Below are positions 1 through 12,844 of a stretch of DNA of 64,000 bases, one piece after another. The notes beneath the pieces were generated by a model, which ran no database searches, was not told the origin of the DNA, and worked only from the letters and a program-made list of their open reading frames with translations. The translations under genes were made by a program, and so were the position numbers. The stretch lies in NCBI GenBank assembly GCA_018340805.1, contig JACMZG010000008.1, positions 27,633,914-27,697,913 on the forward strand. The letters run 5' to 3'. Source of the stretch: Microvelia longipes (Eukaryota > Arthropoda > Insecta > Hemiptera > Veliidae). Position 1 is the stretch's first letter; each line of letters begins with the position of its first letter.

Positions 1-1865
1 AGCATTTTTTGGTGGTTTTTGAGATTTTTGGCGGGTGTAATAGCCGCCATTTTGAAAAAGCGATGCATATTTGTGTACTACCCATCGATACCTACAATTT
101 GATACCCCACATGATTTTTCAAAAAAATATTTTTTTTTGGCGCGTGCGCGTATGGGCGATTTTGAAATTGCTAAAATTAACTTTTGAAACTTTTTCTCCG
201 AAGAATTTCTATGGCCCGGAAAGTGCTTTTATTGGCTATTGGTCCCATATTTTTAGGGCTTCTCCTTATGCCTTAAAAGGGGGGGGACAAGCATTTTTTG
301 GTGGTTTTTGAGATTTTTGGCGGGTGTAATAGCCGCCATTTTGAAAAAGCGATGCATATTTGTGTACTACCCATCGATACCTACAATTTGATACCCCACA
401 TGATTTTTCAAAAAAATATTTTTTTTGGCGCGTGCGCGTATGGGCGATTTTGAAATTGCTATAACTTTTGAAACTTTTTCTCCGAAGAATTTCTATGGCC
501 CGGAAAGTGCTTTTATTGGCTATTGGTCCCATATTTTTAGGGCTTCTCCTTATGCCTTAAAGGGGGGGGACAAGCATTTTTTGGTGGTTTTTGAGATTTT
601 TGGCGGGTGTAATAGCCGCCATTTTGAAAAAAGCGATGCATATTTGTGTACTACCCATCGATACCTACAATTTGATACCCCACATGATTTTTCAAAAAAA
701 TATTTTTTTTTGGCGCGTGCGCGTATGGGCGATTTTGAAATTGCTAAAATTAACTTTTGAAACTTTTTCTCCGAAGAATTTCTATGGCCCGGAAAGTGCT
801 TTTATTGGCTATTGGTCCCATATTTTTAGGGCTTCTCCTTATGCCTTAAAAAGGGGGGGGACAAGCATTTTTTGGTGGTTTTTGAGATTTTTGGCGGGTG
901 TAATAGCCGCCATTTTGAAAAAGCGATGCATATTTGTGTACTACCCATCGATACCTACAATTTGATACCCCACATGATTTTTCAAAAAAAAATTTTTTTG
1001 CGCGTGCGCGTATGTGCGATTTTGAAATTGCTAAAATTAACTTTTGAAACTTTTTTTCCGAAGAATTTCTATGGCCCGGAAAGTGCTTTTATTGGCTATT
1101 GGTCCCATATTTTTAGGGCTTCTCCTTATGCCTTAAAAGGGGGGGGACAAGCATTTTTTGGTGGTTTTTGATTTTTGGCGGGTGTAATAGCCGCCATTTT
1201 GAAAAAGCGATGCATATTTGTGTACTACCCATCGATACCTACAAATTGATACCCCACATGATTTTTCAAAAAAAAATTTTTTTTTGGCGCGTGCGCGTAT
1301 GGGCGATTTTGAAATTGCTAAAATTAACTTTTGAAACTTTTTCTCCGAAGAATTTCTATGGCCCGGAAAGTGCTTTTATTGGCTATTGGTCCCATATTTT
1401 TAGGGCTTCTCCTTATGCCTTAAAAGGGGGGGGACAAGCATTTTTTGGTGGTTTTTGAGATTTTTGGCGGGTGTAATAGCAACCATTTTGAAAAAGCGAT
1501 GCATATTTGTGTACTACCCATCGATACCTACAATTTGATACTCACATGATTTTTCAAAAAAATATTTTTTTTTGGCGCGTGCGCGCATGGGCGATTTTGA
1601 AATTGCTAAAATTAACTTTTGAAACTTTTTCTCCGAAGAATTTCTATGGCCCGGAAAGTGCTTTTATTGGCTATTGGTCCCATATTTTTAGGGCTTCTCC
1701 TTATGCCTTAAAAGGGGGGGGACAAGCATTTTTTGGTGGTTTTTGAGATTTTTGGCGGGTGTAATAGCCGCCATTTTGAAAAAGCGATGCATATTTGTGT
1801 ACTACCCATCGATACCTACAATTTGATACCCCACATGATTTTTCAAAAAAATATTTTTTTTTGGC
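1..1865. repeat. Satellite-like tandem array, ~287-bp unit, ~6.5 copies (continues off left edge)
   Basis: The phase marker AGCATTTTTTGGTGG recurs at 1, 290, 573, 864, 1150, 1437 and 1725, giving units of 289, 283, 291, 286, 287 and 288 bp. The last copy breaks off near 1865. Copies are nearly identical and differ mainly by homopolymer length, a 6-bp deletion (about 462) and a 3-bp deletion (about 1168), so the array is young or homogenised. Each unit holds a GC-rich GGCGCGTGCGCGTATGGGCG block and a G7-G9 run. Units are free of stops in one frame for about 80-120 codons, but this is a by-product of the repeat and shows no domain. Confidence 0.95.
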
Positions 1866-2063
1866 GAATGTGCGCATTCGCTCATAAATCGACAGATGCG
1901 CGTGTGATATAGTTGGCTATTTTTTCCTGTTGTTGGATAAAATAGTTACACATGTATACCAAATTTCAACTTCCTAGCTATTGTAGTTCCTGAGATGAGA
2001 AATCGGACAGACAGACGCTCGACAGAAAGTATAAGGGTTTCGAAGATTATCTTCGAAACCCTA
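1866..2063. other. Right flank of the satellite array, ending in a perfect hairpin
   Basis: Immediately after the array there is a small hairpin (GCGAATG/CATTCGC, 1864-1881) and a GGACAGACAGACGCTCGAC tract. Then comes a perfect 13-bp stem with a 3-nt loop at 2034-2062 (AGGGTTTCGAAGA paired with TCTTCGAAACCCT), followed by AATAAT. A terminal hairpin beside internal tandem repeats is the layout of some non-autonomous Helitron/Helentron elements, so the array may be the expanded core of one. That is inference: neither 5' end nor helicase coding is in view. Confidence 0.4.
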
Positions 2064-2301
2064 ATAATCAGTACGACATAACAATAAATTATATAGTAGA
2101 ACGTTAAAAATACAATTCAAAACACAATCAATGTGTGGGAAGCCAAAATCAATTGATTTATTATAACCTTTAATTACTCTTGAAGAAAGTTATAAGGTTT
2201 TTTATTGAGGTTACACGGAGCCTCTGAGAGCCCCAAAATGATGTTTCAGGTCTCCCAATGTATTGAGATAGGCTATGCCCCCTCTAGTATATATCTCTAT
2301 G
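2064..2301 (-). mobile_element. hAT-like MITE (family H), truncated copy
   Basis: Reverse complement of the element at 14965-15280. The terminal motif (reverse of CATAGAGATATA...AGAGGGGGCATAGCC) is at 2270-2301. Homology continues through the region around AACCTCAATAAAAAACCT to about 2064, where it stops directly against the hairpin of the preceding flank. The other terminal repeat is missing, so this copy is 5'-truncated or was cut by a neighbouring insertion. Confidence 0.7.
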
Positions 2302-2965
2302 ATCACACATGTATTTAAAATAGAACTATATTCTTTATTTATAGATTTGACTCAGAGAAGAAATATAGATTTTCTATTTACAAAGGGGGAAACAAAACAA
2401 CGTAAGACAAGAATTTCATATTAATAAAGCCAGGAAATCTCATCATTGGCGTAATTAATAACAGATAACAGTGGTTTATGTTTTAAACTGCTATAGTGAA
2501 TTACATAAATAATGATGTTACTTAATTCAAATAGATTTATAACATGTCTGATTCTTTTACACTATATTTAACACGTGTAACATGGGATGCAGTATGACAT
2601 CTTAGTTTTACTTTATTTACTCCAAAAAAGACGGGGAAGTATAATAAAATACTTTTATGACAAAATGTCAGAATTTAATAAATATGCATAAATTTAACAA
2701 GTATAAAACGAACGATATGATTTTAAAATGTTAAAATTTAATAGTATGATACATTACAATAGTATGACGGAATATTTATGACGTACTGGCATAAAACCCG
2801 TACCTAAAAATAAACATGAAAACAGTCTTTTTCAAATCACATACAGTAACTCGACATCTGTAGGTTTAAATGTGCCAATGCCAAATGTTTTTAGCGATTT
2901 CATCCAAAAATGGTAGAGTAGTTGACACCATTTTTTAATTAAACAATTAATAGCTGTACATCATT
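2302..2965. other. AT-rich sequence, no feature recognised
   Basis: No open frame of note, no RNA gene and no repeat shared with the rest of the window was seen. Confidence 0.6.
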
Positions 2966-3725
2966 GTTACTATTTCTTATTTACACCAGAGGTATATAGG
3001 AAAAGTATTGTGTAAACAAAAAATTCCGAAACCGGGATGTAACCGGAATTATCAGTTTCAGGTGTTTTTAAGACTTCTTAAATGGTTTTCACACTGTTTA
3101 TGTGTGAGTGTCTGTTATCGTCGTAGCTCCGAGTATACATATGCTAGAGAGTTAAAATGTTGTACAAAAATGAGTCTAAAGGTGTATTTGTGTAATCCGG
3201 AAAATATTTTTCATGACATCATTAACCAGCAATAATGACAGCCAAAATTTCGAAAAATCGTGAAACATGGAAAAATTTCGATTTGAGATTTGGCAGACAT
3301 GTAGCACTGTATAAGACAAACACATGTGCAACGTTTCATCTCATTATCAGCATTAGTTTAGTTTTTATCCAATGACTTGTGTACGATTTTTAAAACATTG
3401 TAAAATAATCAGATTGAGTTGAAATTCGGTACAAGTGTAAACCTTTACGTTATAAATAAGTACACTAAGTTTCGTTTCAATACGACAATTATATCCATGA
3501 TTTATTTTTGGACCAGAAAAGATTACCATTTTCGAGCGTGATCAGTGGCTAGATGGGTGACCGCTGGGAAAGAAACGGTTGCTTTTGTATGAAGACATAA
3601 TGCAGTATAAATTTAACGACATTATGAGGACGGGCGAAGCGAGTCCAAAGTAGGGAGGATGAGCGTAGCGAAACTGATCAGATGAGGAAAAGTTCCGAGG
3701 TACCCCGTACTCGATTTTGTTTTTT
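2966..3725 (+). mobile_element. Family P dispersed repeat, near full length (copy A)
   Basis: Starts in a decayed form of the head palindrome (TTACACCAGAGGTATATAGG), followed by the diagnostic blocks CCGAAACCGGGATGTAACCG, the TGTCTGTTATCGTCGTAGCTC region, GACATCATTAACCAGCAATA and the 5S-like block. It ends with GAGGACGGGCGAAGCGAGTC, GTAGGGAGGATGAGCGTAGCG and GAGGTACCCCGTACTCGATT. The order matches copies B, F, H and J. No coding capacity is visible; it is probably non-autonomous. Confidence 0.85.
3511..3573 (+). other. 5S rRNA-like segment in family P copy A
   Basis: The block TCGAGCGTGATCAGTGGCT plus AGATGGGTGACCGCTGGGAA aligns with the intermediate element and box C of insect 5S rRNA genes. 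The box A part is degraded here (TTACCATTTTCG instead of TTAAGCAGCATCG). Only the 3' half of 5S is represented, so this is not a 5S gene. Confidence 0.65.
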
Positions 3726-5906
3726 GAAATAACTAATCTCTTACAGTAAATCGGTGTAGAAATGATACACGTATAACAATAACTCAGTAAAGAAACTCGG
3801 TAAGAAAAAAGTCGGTGATACTGTTATCAGTATTTGTAAGACATAATACAGCATTTAAAACTGTCCACTGTATGGTATGATCCATGAGCATGGTATGTTG
3901 ATGGTATTATCACCTTAAGATCAAGAAATCAAAAAATTATCAGGTAAAAGTTAGGTAAGTAAATCCTTCACTAACGGTATAATGTCTAATACTAGAATGC
4001 ATTGCAACTTAAGTGCTACAAGTTTGCAAACTTGTATCAAAAATTTAAATTAAAATTTACATACAGAAGTTATTGAAATTAATCCAATATCGTAAATATA
4101 ATTTTAAAAGCATCGCAATTATTTAAACACAATTTATAAACAAAACGAAAGGTTATTCCAGTTTCTGATTATTACAAATTTCTTTAAGGGAAAAATGGAA
4201 AGTAAACAGAGTAAAGTGAATGCACTATTTTAGGCGTAATCAAGTGAAGGTCTAGATTAAGATTTACTTCTAAAAACTCCTAAATTAAGATTTATTCAAC
4301 GCTACCTAAGTAGGAAAGAGAACATAACACTTTTATAGTAATATTTATACTTTCAAATTCAGAACTATTCTATCAAGTTTTAAATTTAATATTTTATATT
4401 CTATAAAATGTTTTTAACTGACCAAATTATAAGACTATCAAAAGTGTAATGATTTATCATCAAAACAATTTCGTGGTTTTCGCGGTCCTGTTAAAAAAAA
4501 ACTCTTAAAAGGAAGTTTTTAAAAAAATGAAAGATGACCTCATCATTTATTTTTAAAATGACCTTTAACGAAAAAATGATAAAAACGTTACAATAAGGAA
4601 ATTACGGTAACAAAATAAATAGCGTAATAGGTTTTAAGGTAAAAATCAAGGGAAAGGCCTATAAATAGCAAAAAAAACTTAAACTATCTTTAGGATTTAT
4701 AGCTCAGGATGGAATGGTTATGATAGTTTTGTTTTAGATTGATGACCACTTCGTTTACTTTATGCTGCAATTTTTTTCGATTTTTAAAATTATTAAAGCA
4801 TTGAGTGCATTAAGGAAGAAGTGTTATTGATGATATCTGGTATTAAAAGACATTTATGAAGTATGATTCTAACTAAGAATATCGTGGTGTTTAAGGTAAA
4901 AGTATAGGGTTTAACTTCACTAGATCACAAGAGTAATTAACAGTTTCTAAACTATTAATAAAGTAATAATCGTCAAATATAAACACTTCAATATTGTATT
5001 TAGTGTGATAAATACTTTCAGACAGGCTTTTTTATATTATTGCAACTCAAAAATTAGAAAAGTTATCAATAGAAGATATTGAAAATTATATTATAAAGTA
5101 AATAAATAAGTGGAAAATGGAACTTAAATATACCGTATTAACTGCTACTAAAATTATATCTTCGATAGAGGGTCCTGAATTAATTTTGACCTAAAGTTCA
5201 AATTGTCAAAAACTTTTATAACCTAAATGTATTAATTTTGATAACAAGTTTTTTTACTTAAATTATCAAATTAAAACATAAAATAATATACAAACTTTTA
5301 AAAACTAAAGTTCGTACAATGAAATTTGGTATCATTAAGGGCGTGTTTGTTACCCGTTCTTTTTGTGTTCCCAAAAAAATATTGTACAAATGGTCAGCAA
5401 ATTATGCTAATGAGTCTAGCGTTAATCGATTTCTATATCATGCTTAGAAACTCACTTTTTAATCTCCATTAAAAAAAATCGAACGATGCTGACACATTCT
5501 ACTGGTAAGATTCTGATAAAAATTGTGGCCGCACTTTGTGAAATATTATTAAATTTAACGTGATAAAAAATGCGTGTACGTATGTGTGACCAGTGTAACG
5601 TCACAAGGTCAATATGTAATAATTAATTAATAATTATGATTAGTAAAAACATGATAAGATGACAAAGTTGATGCGCACACTTATTTAAAGAATGTATGCG
5701 TAGTATTATATTCTATTGTAATAGATATTATTACAATAGAAGTGTTGATTTACTGTTCAGGTATTTTTCTATCAGAGGCAGTACACAGACCCTTAATTCC
5801 AAAAAATTCTGGCACAGTGGTACGCATTTCGTGCGAATTTCCTTTGGATGCGTGTTTCCGTGCTTAACAACCCATTTCTTGATTAAGGTTCCAGTCCATG
5901 CTTTAG
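3726..5906. other. AT-rich sequence with one perfect hairpin
   Basis: No gene or repeat recognised. A perfect 12-bp stem with a 7-nt loop sits at 5711-5741 (TTCTATTGTAAT/ATTACAATAGAA). The short open frames here show no recognisable protein. Confidence 0.55.
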
Positions 5907-6173
5907 AACCTAAGCAGTTACTCAATTGTCAAGCACAGCTCGTAACTCATTTTTTCTGAATTTTTCAAAGGAAATGCGCATAATAATCCAGTTGGTTATA
6001 CAAAACTATGCCTCTAAAATTAGAAGTACGCACTATTATTTGCACTAGTTTAAAGCTTAGTAACTTATCTTTAAGCTTGTCTGTATCATTAAAGGTTTTA
6101 GCGCATTTCCTTTGAAAAATACAGACAAAATGAGTTACGAGCAGTGCTTGACAATTGAGTAACTGCTTAGGTT
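5907..6173. mobile_element. Foldback MITE with ~73-bp terminal inverted repeats
   Basis: The left arm 5907-5980 (begins AACCTAAGCAGTTACTCAAT) is the near-perfect reverse complement of the right arm 6101-6173 (ends ATTGAGTAACTGCTTAGGTT). About 120 bp of AT-rich spacer lies between them. There is no coding sequence. A clear target-site duplication was not found, so the superfamily is unassigned. The element is a single copy in this window. Confidence 0.85.
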
Positions 6174-9100
6174 TGTGGTTTTTTCGACTTTTAGGTAACT
6201 TAAAGTGGTCGTATTGACTTCAGACCGCCCAAAAATACATAGAAAACGACACCCTACTCGAAATTTATTTTTGATCGACCTAAATATCATTTACCTAAAA
6301 CGCATAAAAGTTTGCCTTAAATATTGAACAAAGTAAATAAATAAACTTTTTGACAATTCCCCTGTATAGTTACAGCTTACGGCATTATCGGTAAAATGAA
6401 GGTATAATAGCTCTTATCAGCAGAGAGTGCTGGCAACTCCAAGAATTTATAACAGCTGTCTATTAAAGTAAATGATATAATAAACTTGATTAGCGATACC
6501 AATTCAATTCCAAATCTTAGTATATGTCTAGTTATGCATTCTCCAAATTAAAGAGTTATATGGTAGAGATATATGGCACTAGAAATCTAATTTTAATATG
6601 ATTTCATTCTTAGAGATTAAATGTTAAAAATTTATTGTATGGTGGCATAACCTAGCAAACTTGTAAACTTTTGCGTTTTAAGTTGAGGCTGTGTATATGT
6701 TCTCTTTCACATCAAATAAAAATTGTCAAAACTAATACAAGATTATATGATGATATGATCCACAACTGAAAGTCCAGCACAATCCTAGATCGTTATTATT
6801 TTGAATTTCCTAGTAAAAATAAAACTTTCGCCCCATAAAATATTTTTTAACATTTTTTCAACGTTTTCACGGTTTTGTACATCTGAAAAATTTCCGTTAC
6901 ATAATAAAGCGAAAAAATATTGATAGTCAACGAACCGTAGAACAATTAATTATGTTTTAGTACTGTAGCATCTTATAGGTAACTTGAACCTCCTAGGCAG
7001 TCGTTCCAAAAATATCAACAGAATTCATTCAGGTGGAACATTGGAGAGAATTGTACAAATGGACAGACTATCTCAAATCAAGTAAACTATTTAATTGTAT
7101 GAATGTAACGGATATTAAATTAATGAATAAAAACAAAAGGTATTACCCATCAAGACATTACTATATTTATATTAAATCTGAACGTTAATGGTCATCATCA
7201 GTGCCGATGAAAAAAAAGTCTTATAGTCAACCAGTTTATTTAATGGTAAGTGCTTGAATCGAGTACTTAAAATAAAACACACTGTTGACTACAAACTTCA
7301 TTTTTACTGATCTCTGTTATTAACATTATAACATATCTTTAAAAAATTTAAGAAAGATAAATCAACGAGCACAGTAAATTTTTGGAATAACTAACGAAAT
7401 CTTTTGAACTGGGTTAGGAGAACTAACAAGATTTTTAAAAGAAAAATTATATAAACAAAAGACGTAATAAATCTAGAAAACTTAGCACGCTTGCGTAAAG
7501 ACTTAATCTCTTTAATCAAATTTTATAGCATACTTTGAGTAAATGTTTTTTCGTTTTTTATATTTATATATTCACCTTTTACCTAAATTTACCAATTTTT
7601 ACAACATTAGAACAAGTAGGCAATAGCGGCGTGACGTTGTTATGCCTATCCCAAGCTTGGATGAGAAAGGAGATAAGAGCACGGCAGTATTAGGTGCACC
7701 CAATGTGACCTAATCATCCGAAAACATATAGTTCCAAAGTTAGAGCTTATAGGTAGGAAAAAAAAAACAATCCATTACTTTTATGAAAATTATTGATTAA
7801 AAAAATAAAAATTAAAATACGACATCAGAAGAAAGATATATTTTATCCGCTGACTAATTAGGAAGAAATGCTTAATTATTATATTCATTAACATACATTA
7901 AATGTGGAAAAAAATTTTGGTTTAGTGAAAAATAAACAAAACTCTACAAAATAAATAAAAATCAAGTTTTTATAGGATATTTACTATTTAAAAGTAGGTC
8001 TACAGTCTAATTCCTTAAATAAGAAATAATTTTATACTTGTTGAATAAGTAATAAGTATAAAAGTATACTTAAAGTCCATATGGCTTGTTTTCGTAGACA
8101 GGAACTTACCCTGTAAAAGTGGGTATATATTTATTGGCCTGAATAACTCGAGGAAAATTACATAGCCTAAAGGTCTCAAATCAAAATACACAGCAACGAA
8201 AAAAATACATAATAATTAAAATAATACATCGGAAGCGAAATCGCCAGCCATATGAAAACAAGCAAAAAATTCTTTAGTTTTGCTTGAATTAATATTAGGA
8301 TAATATAATACACTCAATGATTAATTTAACTTTCTTTTGAACTATTAAAATTAACTGGTACTATTGAAAATATAGCCTAAAAGGAAATAATACCCTACAA
8401 ACATGACCTACAACAAGAATTATAAGAAAAATCAATAACCATAAAAGAAGGAAGTTATAAAGTACTTATTATCAATTTTTTAACTGAACAAGTAAAACCG
8501 GGAACAAATAATAGATAACCATATTTTACATACAGACATTTTTAATTTTATTATTTTAAATTATAAAATATGTTCGTGAAAGTACTAAGGGTATTATTAC
8601 GCAATATTTACATTAACGCGTATTTGTGTGGGCAGAGAAAGGCAAGTAGCGTCTGTAAAGAATCTTATTATTACATTGTGTATAAAGATTCAGCAGCAGG
8701 ATGTAAAATATTTTTCAGTAATAAAGTGAATCTTACTACAAAAAAAAACTTTTTAATTTCAGACTAATAGAAAGGTATTTTATTCGGATTTTTTTGTTAT
8801 TACGTCTATTTGATACGAATGTATAAGGAAGAAAGTAATAATTAAAAGGTGAAATCTCGATTTAAACGAAAATTAAATAAGTGTTTAATTGAATCTGATC
8901 GTAAGATGTTAATGAAATGTAAAATTAAACATGCAGGGTTGTAAAAAGTGGTAATAATGCGAGAAGTTTGTATCAGTTTCTCTTCTCTAATAAATTAATA
9001 CTGATTAGTTTTTTTCAACTAAATTATATCGAGAAGAAAAAATACAAACTTTAAGTTATGGCAATTAATTCTTGTATAAAGATGATCTATAGAATCAAGT

Positions 9101-11274
9101 AATCCCTTTCGTCTCACTTGTAAGTTTAGAGGACTTACACATTTGATCCATAAGTTCTACAGTATTTAAATATATATAATTTAAAAGAGATCTATAAAAC
9201 AAAAATTGCATTTTTTCTTAATATCAACACCGATTAACCTAGGTCAAAATAGATTTTATTAGAAGTAAGTTAATAGAAAAGAATTTTCTTAGCGAATTTC
9301 CAATGCATATATACGCTAATAGAGTGTGTGCCACATACTATTAGCGTAAGTGTTGGACTCAAAATTAACACGTAAAATTAACACGTGCAATTAAAAGACA
9401 AAAAAGAAAGACGATTATCACAAGCAAATTATTATCTTTGCTGATACAATTTTTCCAAGGAGGATATCGATGGTTACATTTCTAAATATTCCTAATAATA
9501 CCGATCACAATAAAATGATTAAGTCAATATGTATTGTTGAAGCATATGGATTAATAAGTGTTTTTAAAGCATGTATTGAAAAATTAAGCAAGAAATGGAC
9601 TTTTATCCGAAAAAACAAGAATTCTAAAGAAAATTTGCCTGACTTGCGAACCTTTACGCTAGTATTATATTTTTGATAAAAGACCTAATTACCAAAAAAG
9701 GATACTAGTATCTAGTTATTTAAGGTGTAACTTTGCAGCACAAGACTTACAAAGCAGCAAAACTTAAAAAGTACAAAGATTATAATCAAGCATATTAAGC
9801 ATTCATAAATTCAGGTACTATAAAACTAATTCATTCGTAAAATATAAATGCTATAAAAATATAAATTACTTTATCAAGGTATTAATAATATAAGCTACTA
9901 ATTTAAAAAGAAATTAGAACGAGCTTTAAAATTATAATAAATTCCGCGTTGGTTTTATTAGATCGTGTTCACGTTAATCTTTTAAAATAAAAATAACATC
10001 TAAATCTAGAGCAAGATTAGAAAAAATGTTATACATTTATCTAGACATTATCAAATAAGGAACAAGGGCCAAAATCGTGGTCTGAATTTCCGTTATCTAA
10101 AACATATTTCAGCTACTGAACTATTAAAATATTACAAAATAAGAGGGAATCCTGGAGGCATATTATTGCCTAATATCTTCTGACAATGACATCTAGATCA
10201 GGCGAATGTTCGGGCCTGGTTTCTTCCTCTTGTTGATTTCTTATTAACCCTCCATTGTAAATCTTTAATGGTTCTTCCCACGATTTTTTTTCGAATAAAA
10301 TTGGCTAATCAATTTCTAGATTTAGGTTAGTTTTAAATGAATTTCTCGTTACTGTTTTAAGTACGAGTCATCTTCATATGTTATATGTCGTTGTTATGTA
10401 AGTTTTCCAATCCCTAAGTTTTAATTTTCTTTTCCATTCACTTTTTTTTGTTTCAATATATTAGACAAGGAAATTGCGTGGAGATCGGACACTATGCCTT
10501 GTAGCTATTAGAATCTACTGAATCGTTAAGAAGTTCTAACTTCGTTAACAAGTTTTAAAAAGTTAATCTGGAGTATAACTTACTTAAATTATGTTAAGAC
10601 CTAGTTCTTTTTGGCATTTTGTCTAAACCAGATTAAAGTTAGAACAAAGTTTTAGATGAGATAAAGTAAGAGGAAAAAGAAATATATTGCGACAGTTATT
10701 ACAACAATTTTTAAATTACTTTTTCAACACATTTTTTTCCAGAAGATAACATAAATTTAAGTAATTATTGTAACATTTAAAGCAAAAAGTAAATCAATAA
10801 TTAAAAAAATACCAATTTAAAAGAGTTTAAAATGTTTGCTGTGATCACCATCAGTGAAGGTTTAGAATGATTTAGTAAGACTTTTTTGTTACCAGATAGA
10901 GTATATTACAACTTATAAAATTATTATTAGGCCTCCTAAAGAAAGAGGCATTCTAAACGATACTGCTCACTTTTATCAAGCATGTTATTAGTCTTGATAA
11001 AAACGATTAAATTTAAGATAACTAAAATATTATTATAGATAAAAGATGAATACATAATAGAGACAGACAGCAGCATCAAAGCAGAATCAAATTAGGAGTA
11101 TGAAAGTAAAATTCTTAGACAAATTTCAGGATGCAAGTCAAGCATTGAGTTTACATTTATGACTTATTCCACGACGATATTGAAATGCATTCCAAATATT
11201 GACTGAATTTTTTTCTACATCTAAGAAAAACATCTGGATGTTTTTCATTTAAACATGAATGAAATGCTTGCCTA
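6174..11274. other. Long AT-rich stretch without recognised genes
   Basis: About 5 kb of low-GC sequence with no supported coding region. A hairpin lies at 9313-9347 (ACGCTAATAG / CTATTAGCGT, 15-nt loop). Open frames near 8570 and 9470 are 65-68 codons, have no recognisable domain and fit chance expectation at this composition. Confidence 0.55.
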
Positions 11275-11479
11275 ACACCAAGCATACTCATGTCAACAAA
11301 TCTGAATAATGCATACTTCCCTTTAACTCATAAAGAGGATCAACATAGACTTAGGTTTTTAATGTGTTTTATGACTAGGCCAGGTAAACAACATAATAAA
11401 GTATTCTGAATTCTATTACTCAATGCAACTAATGTAATCTTACTTTTAACTCATTTAATTTTTTTTCTAACTCAGATTC
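11275..11479 (+). repeat. Dispersed direct repeat, copy 1 of 2
   Basis: About 205 bp alignable, with small indels, to 14380-14578. Shared landmarks include ACTCATGTCAACAAA, AATGCATACTTCCC, GAGGATCAACATAGACTTA and TAACTCATTT. No terminal structure or coding potential is visible. It could be an old transposon fragment or a segmental duplication flanking the BEL/Pao relic. Confidence 0.8.
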
Positions 11480-12465
11480 ATTCATTCATTTTATAACGCC
11501 AAGTTAAATTTTTCCTAAAGCTAATTGGTTTTTTCTCTTATAGGATTGGCTTAACGTACCAATTGTTATCTAATTCGGTCGAGTTTGTGTTAACATCTAC
11601 CATGTCCAAAAGAAAAGTTTACATTCATCCAAACAGTCACCAACTTTTTCGCCTTTTGGTATCTGTGGGTGCTGAAACGTATTAACTTGATTAAAAATAA
11701 GGGTGTCACGTTTATTGGATGGTTTTCTCTCCTATTATAGAAAATAGGGAAGAAAACAAACAACGAAATGTAGTTAGATATATAATAAAAGACTTTATCA
11801 TAACATTAAACACTTTAATGACTTTACTTAATAAAAACCATCAGTCTCTCCACAAGATATATTTAAATAGCAAACCGGCTTTTAACCCACAAAGGTCATC
11901 TTCAGGCCGGCGAGAAGAGAATTATTGAGCCTGTGAGTGCTTGTTAGTTAAGACAAAAAGGACTGTTATGACTTTACTTAAATTTCGCAAAGCATAAATA
12001 ATAAACATGGTAATGTGATACACATTAATAGACAGTAATTATTAAAATTTCGAGGAAATATTATATCCTCATGAGGAGAGGGCCAAAGAATGCAATCCTC
12101 TAGAGAGACAAAATCAAGAATCTTAATAAAATTAAAAAATATGAATAAAAAAATAATAAAAAATAATCCTAAGAAAAGCCACAGAACACTCAAGCCCAAC
12201 AAATTAAAAGCTTTAATAAGATTTTAGATCAAAATAGATCATATTTCTGAGTTCATAAACCGCAGTCATCGGCCGAGTTTCTGGTCGCGGGGTCAATAGA
12301 ACAAGACCATCTCGACCTGAAAGCATCTAGGTCGAGGTGGGCACAGTTCACTAAGTTTTTAATAATACCATCTATTCTATATTATTAGTACTCTACTTTA
12401 TTATTATATTTATAGATTACAAAAAAAAAAATATAAAACAAATTGCTATCTTCTTAGTCTAAAAG
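11480..12465. other. AT-rich sequence, no gene recognised
   Basis: Contains a short imperfect stem at 12311-12336 (CTCGACCT / AGGTCGAG) inside a slightly GC-richer patch at 12250-12350. Nothing else was identified. Confidence 0.55.
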
Positions 12466-12470
12466 TTCAT

Positions 12471-12676
12471 TGTCGCTGCCAGCTCTTGCAGCGTGCTTCT
12501 AGTTACTAAATCTTTTACTAAAATACTTATAACTTTTGTAACTTTATTGCTTTATTACAATTTTTAACTTGATTATGTAAAAGAATTAAAGTAACAGCTT
12601 AAACAATAAAACTAAACTAAAACTATATAAAAATTGTGTGACAGATAAACATATATCTGTCATCACGACAGTGACA
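12471..12676 (-). repeat. 3' LTR of the BEL/Pao relic (206 bp)
   Basis: Bounded by TGTC...GACA and followed on its outer side by TTCAT. About 175 bp align with 13507-13684, including the TAAAAGAATTAAAGTAACAG and ACAGATAAACATATATCTGT blocks. Confidence 0.85.
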
Positions 12677-12844
12677 TGGCTCCCCTAAATCGGGCACGAA
12701 TTTACTCTATAGCTCTCTAATTTAGAGAACTCAAACTGTCCTCGCGGGGATGAACCTCTACCGGTATTAGTAATATTAGACAGCTTTATTGGCCGTTTCC
12801 TAATAATGTTACCGGCATTTTAATTTCAATTTTCTTTTTAAATT

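Noticed and set aside
9..1746. Series of 79-124 codon open frames repeating the same peptide across the satellite array
   Set aside because: They follow the tandem unit exactly, shift with homopolymer length and show no domain; the unit just lacks stops in one frame.
3511..3573. Functional 5S rRNA gene
   Set aside because: Only the 3' half resembles 5S, and it is embedded in a repeat at the same internal position in several copies.
8099..8130. Minus-strand CCACTTTTACAGGGTAAGTTCC as a further recursive splice site
   Set aside because: An extra G separates the AG from the GT, and the pyrimidine tract is short, so it lacks the exact AGGT junction.
9313..9347. Hairpin as a transcription terminator
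   Set aside because: The sequence is eukaryotic and has no adjacent gene; bacterial-type terminators are not expected.
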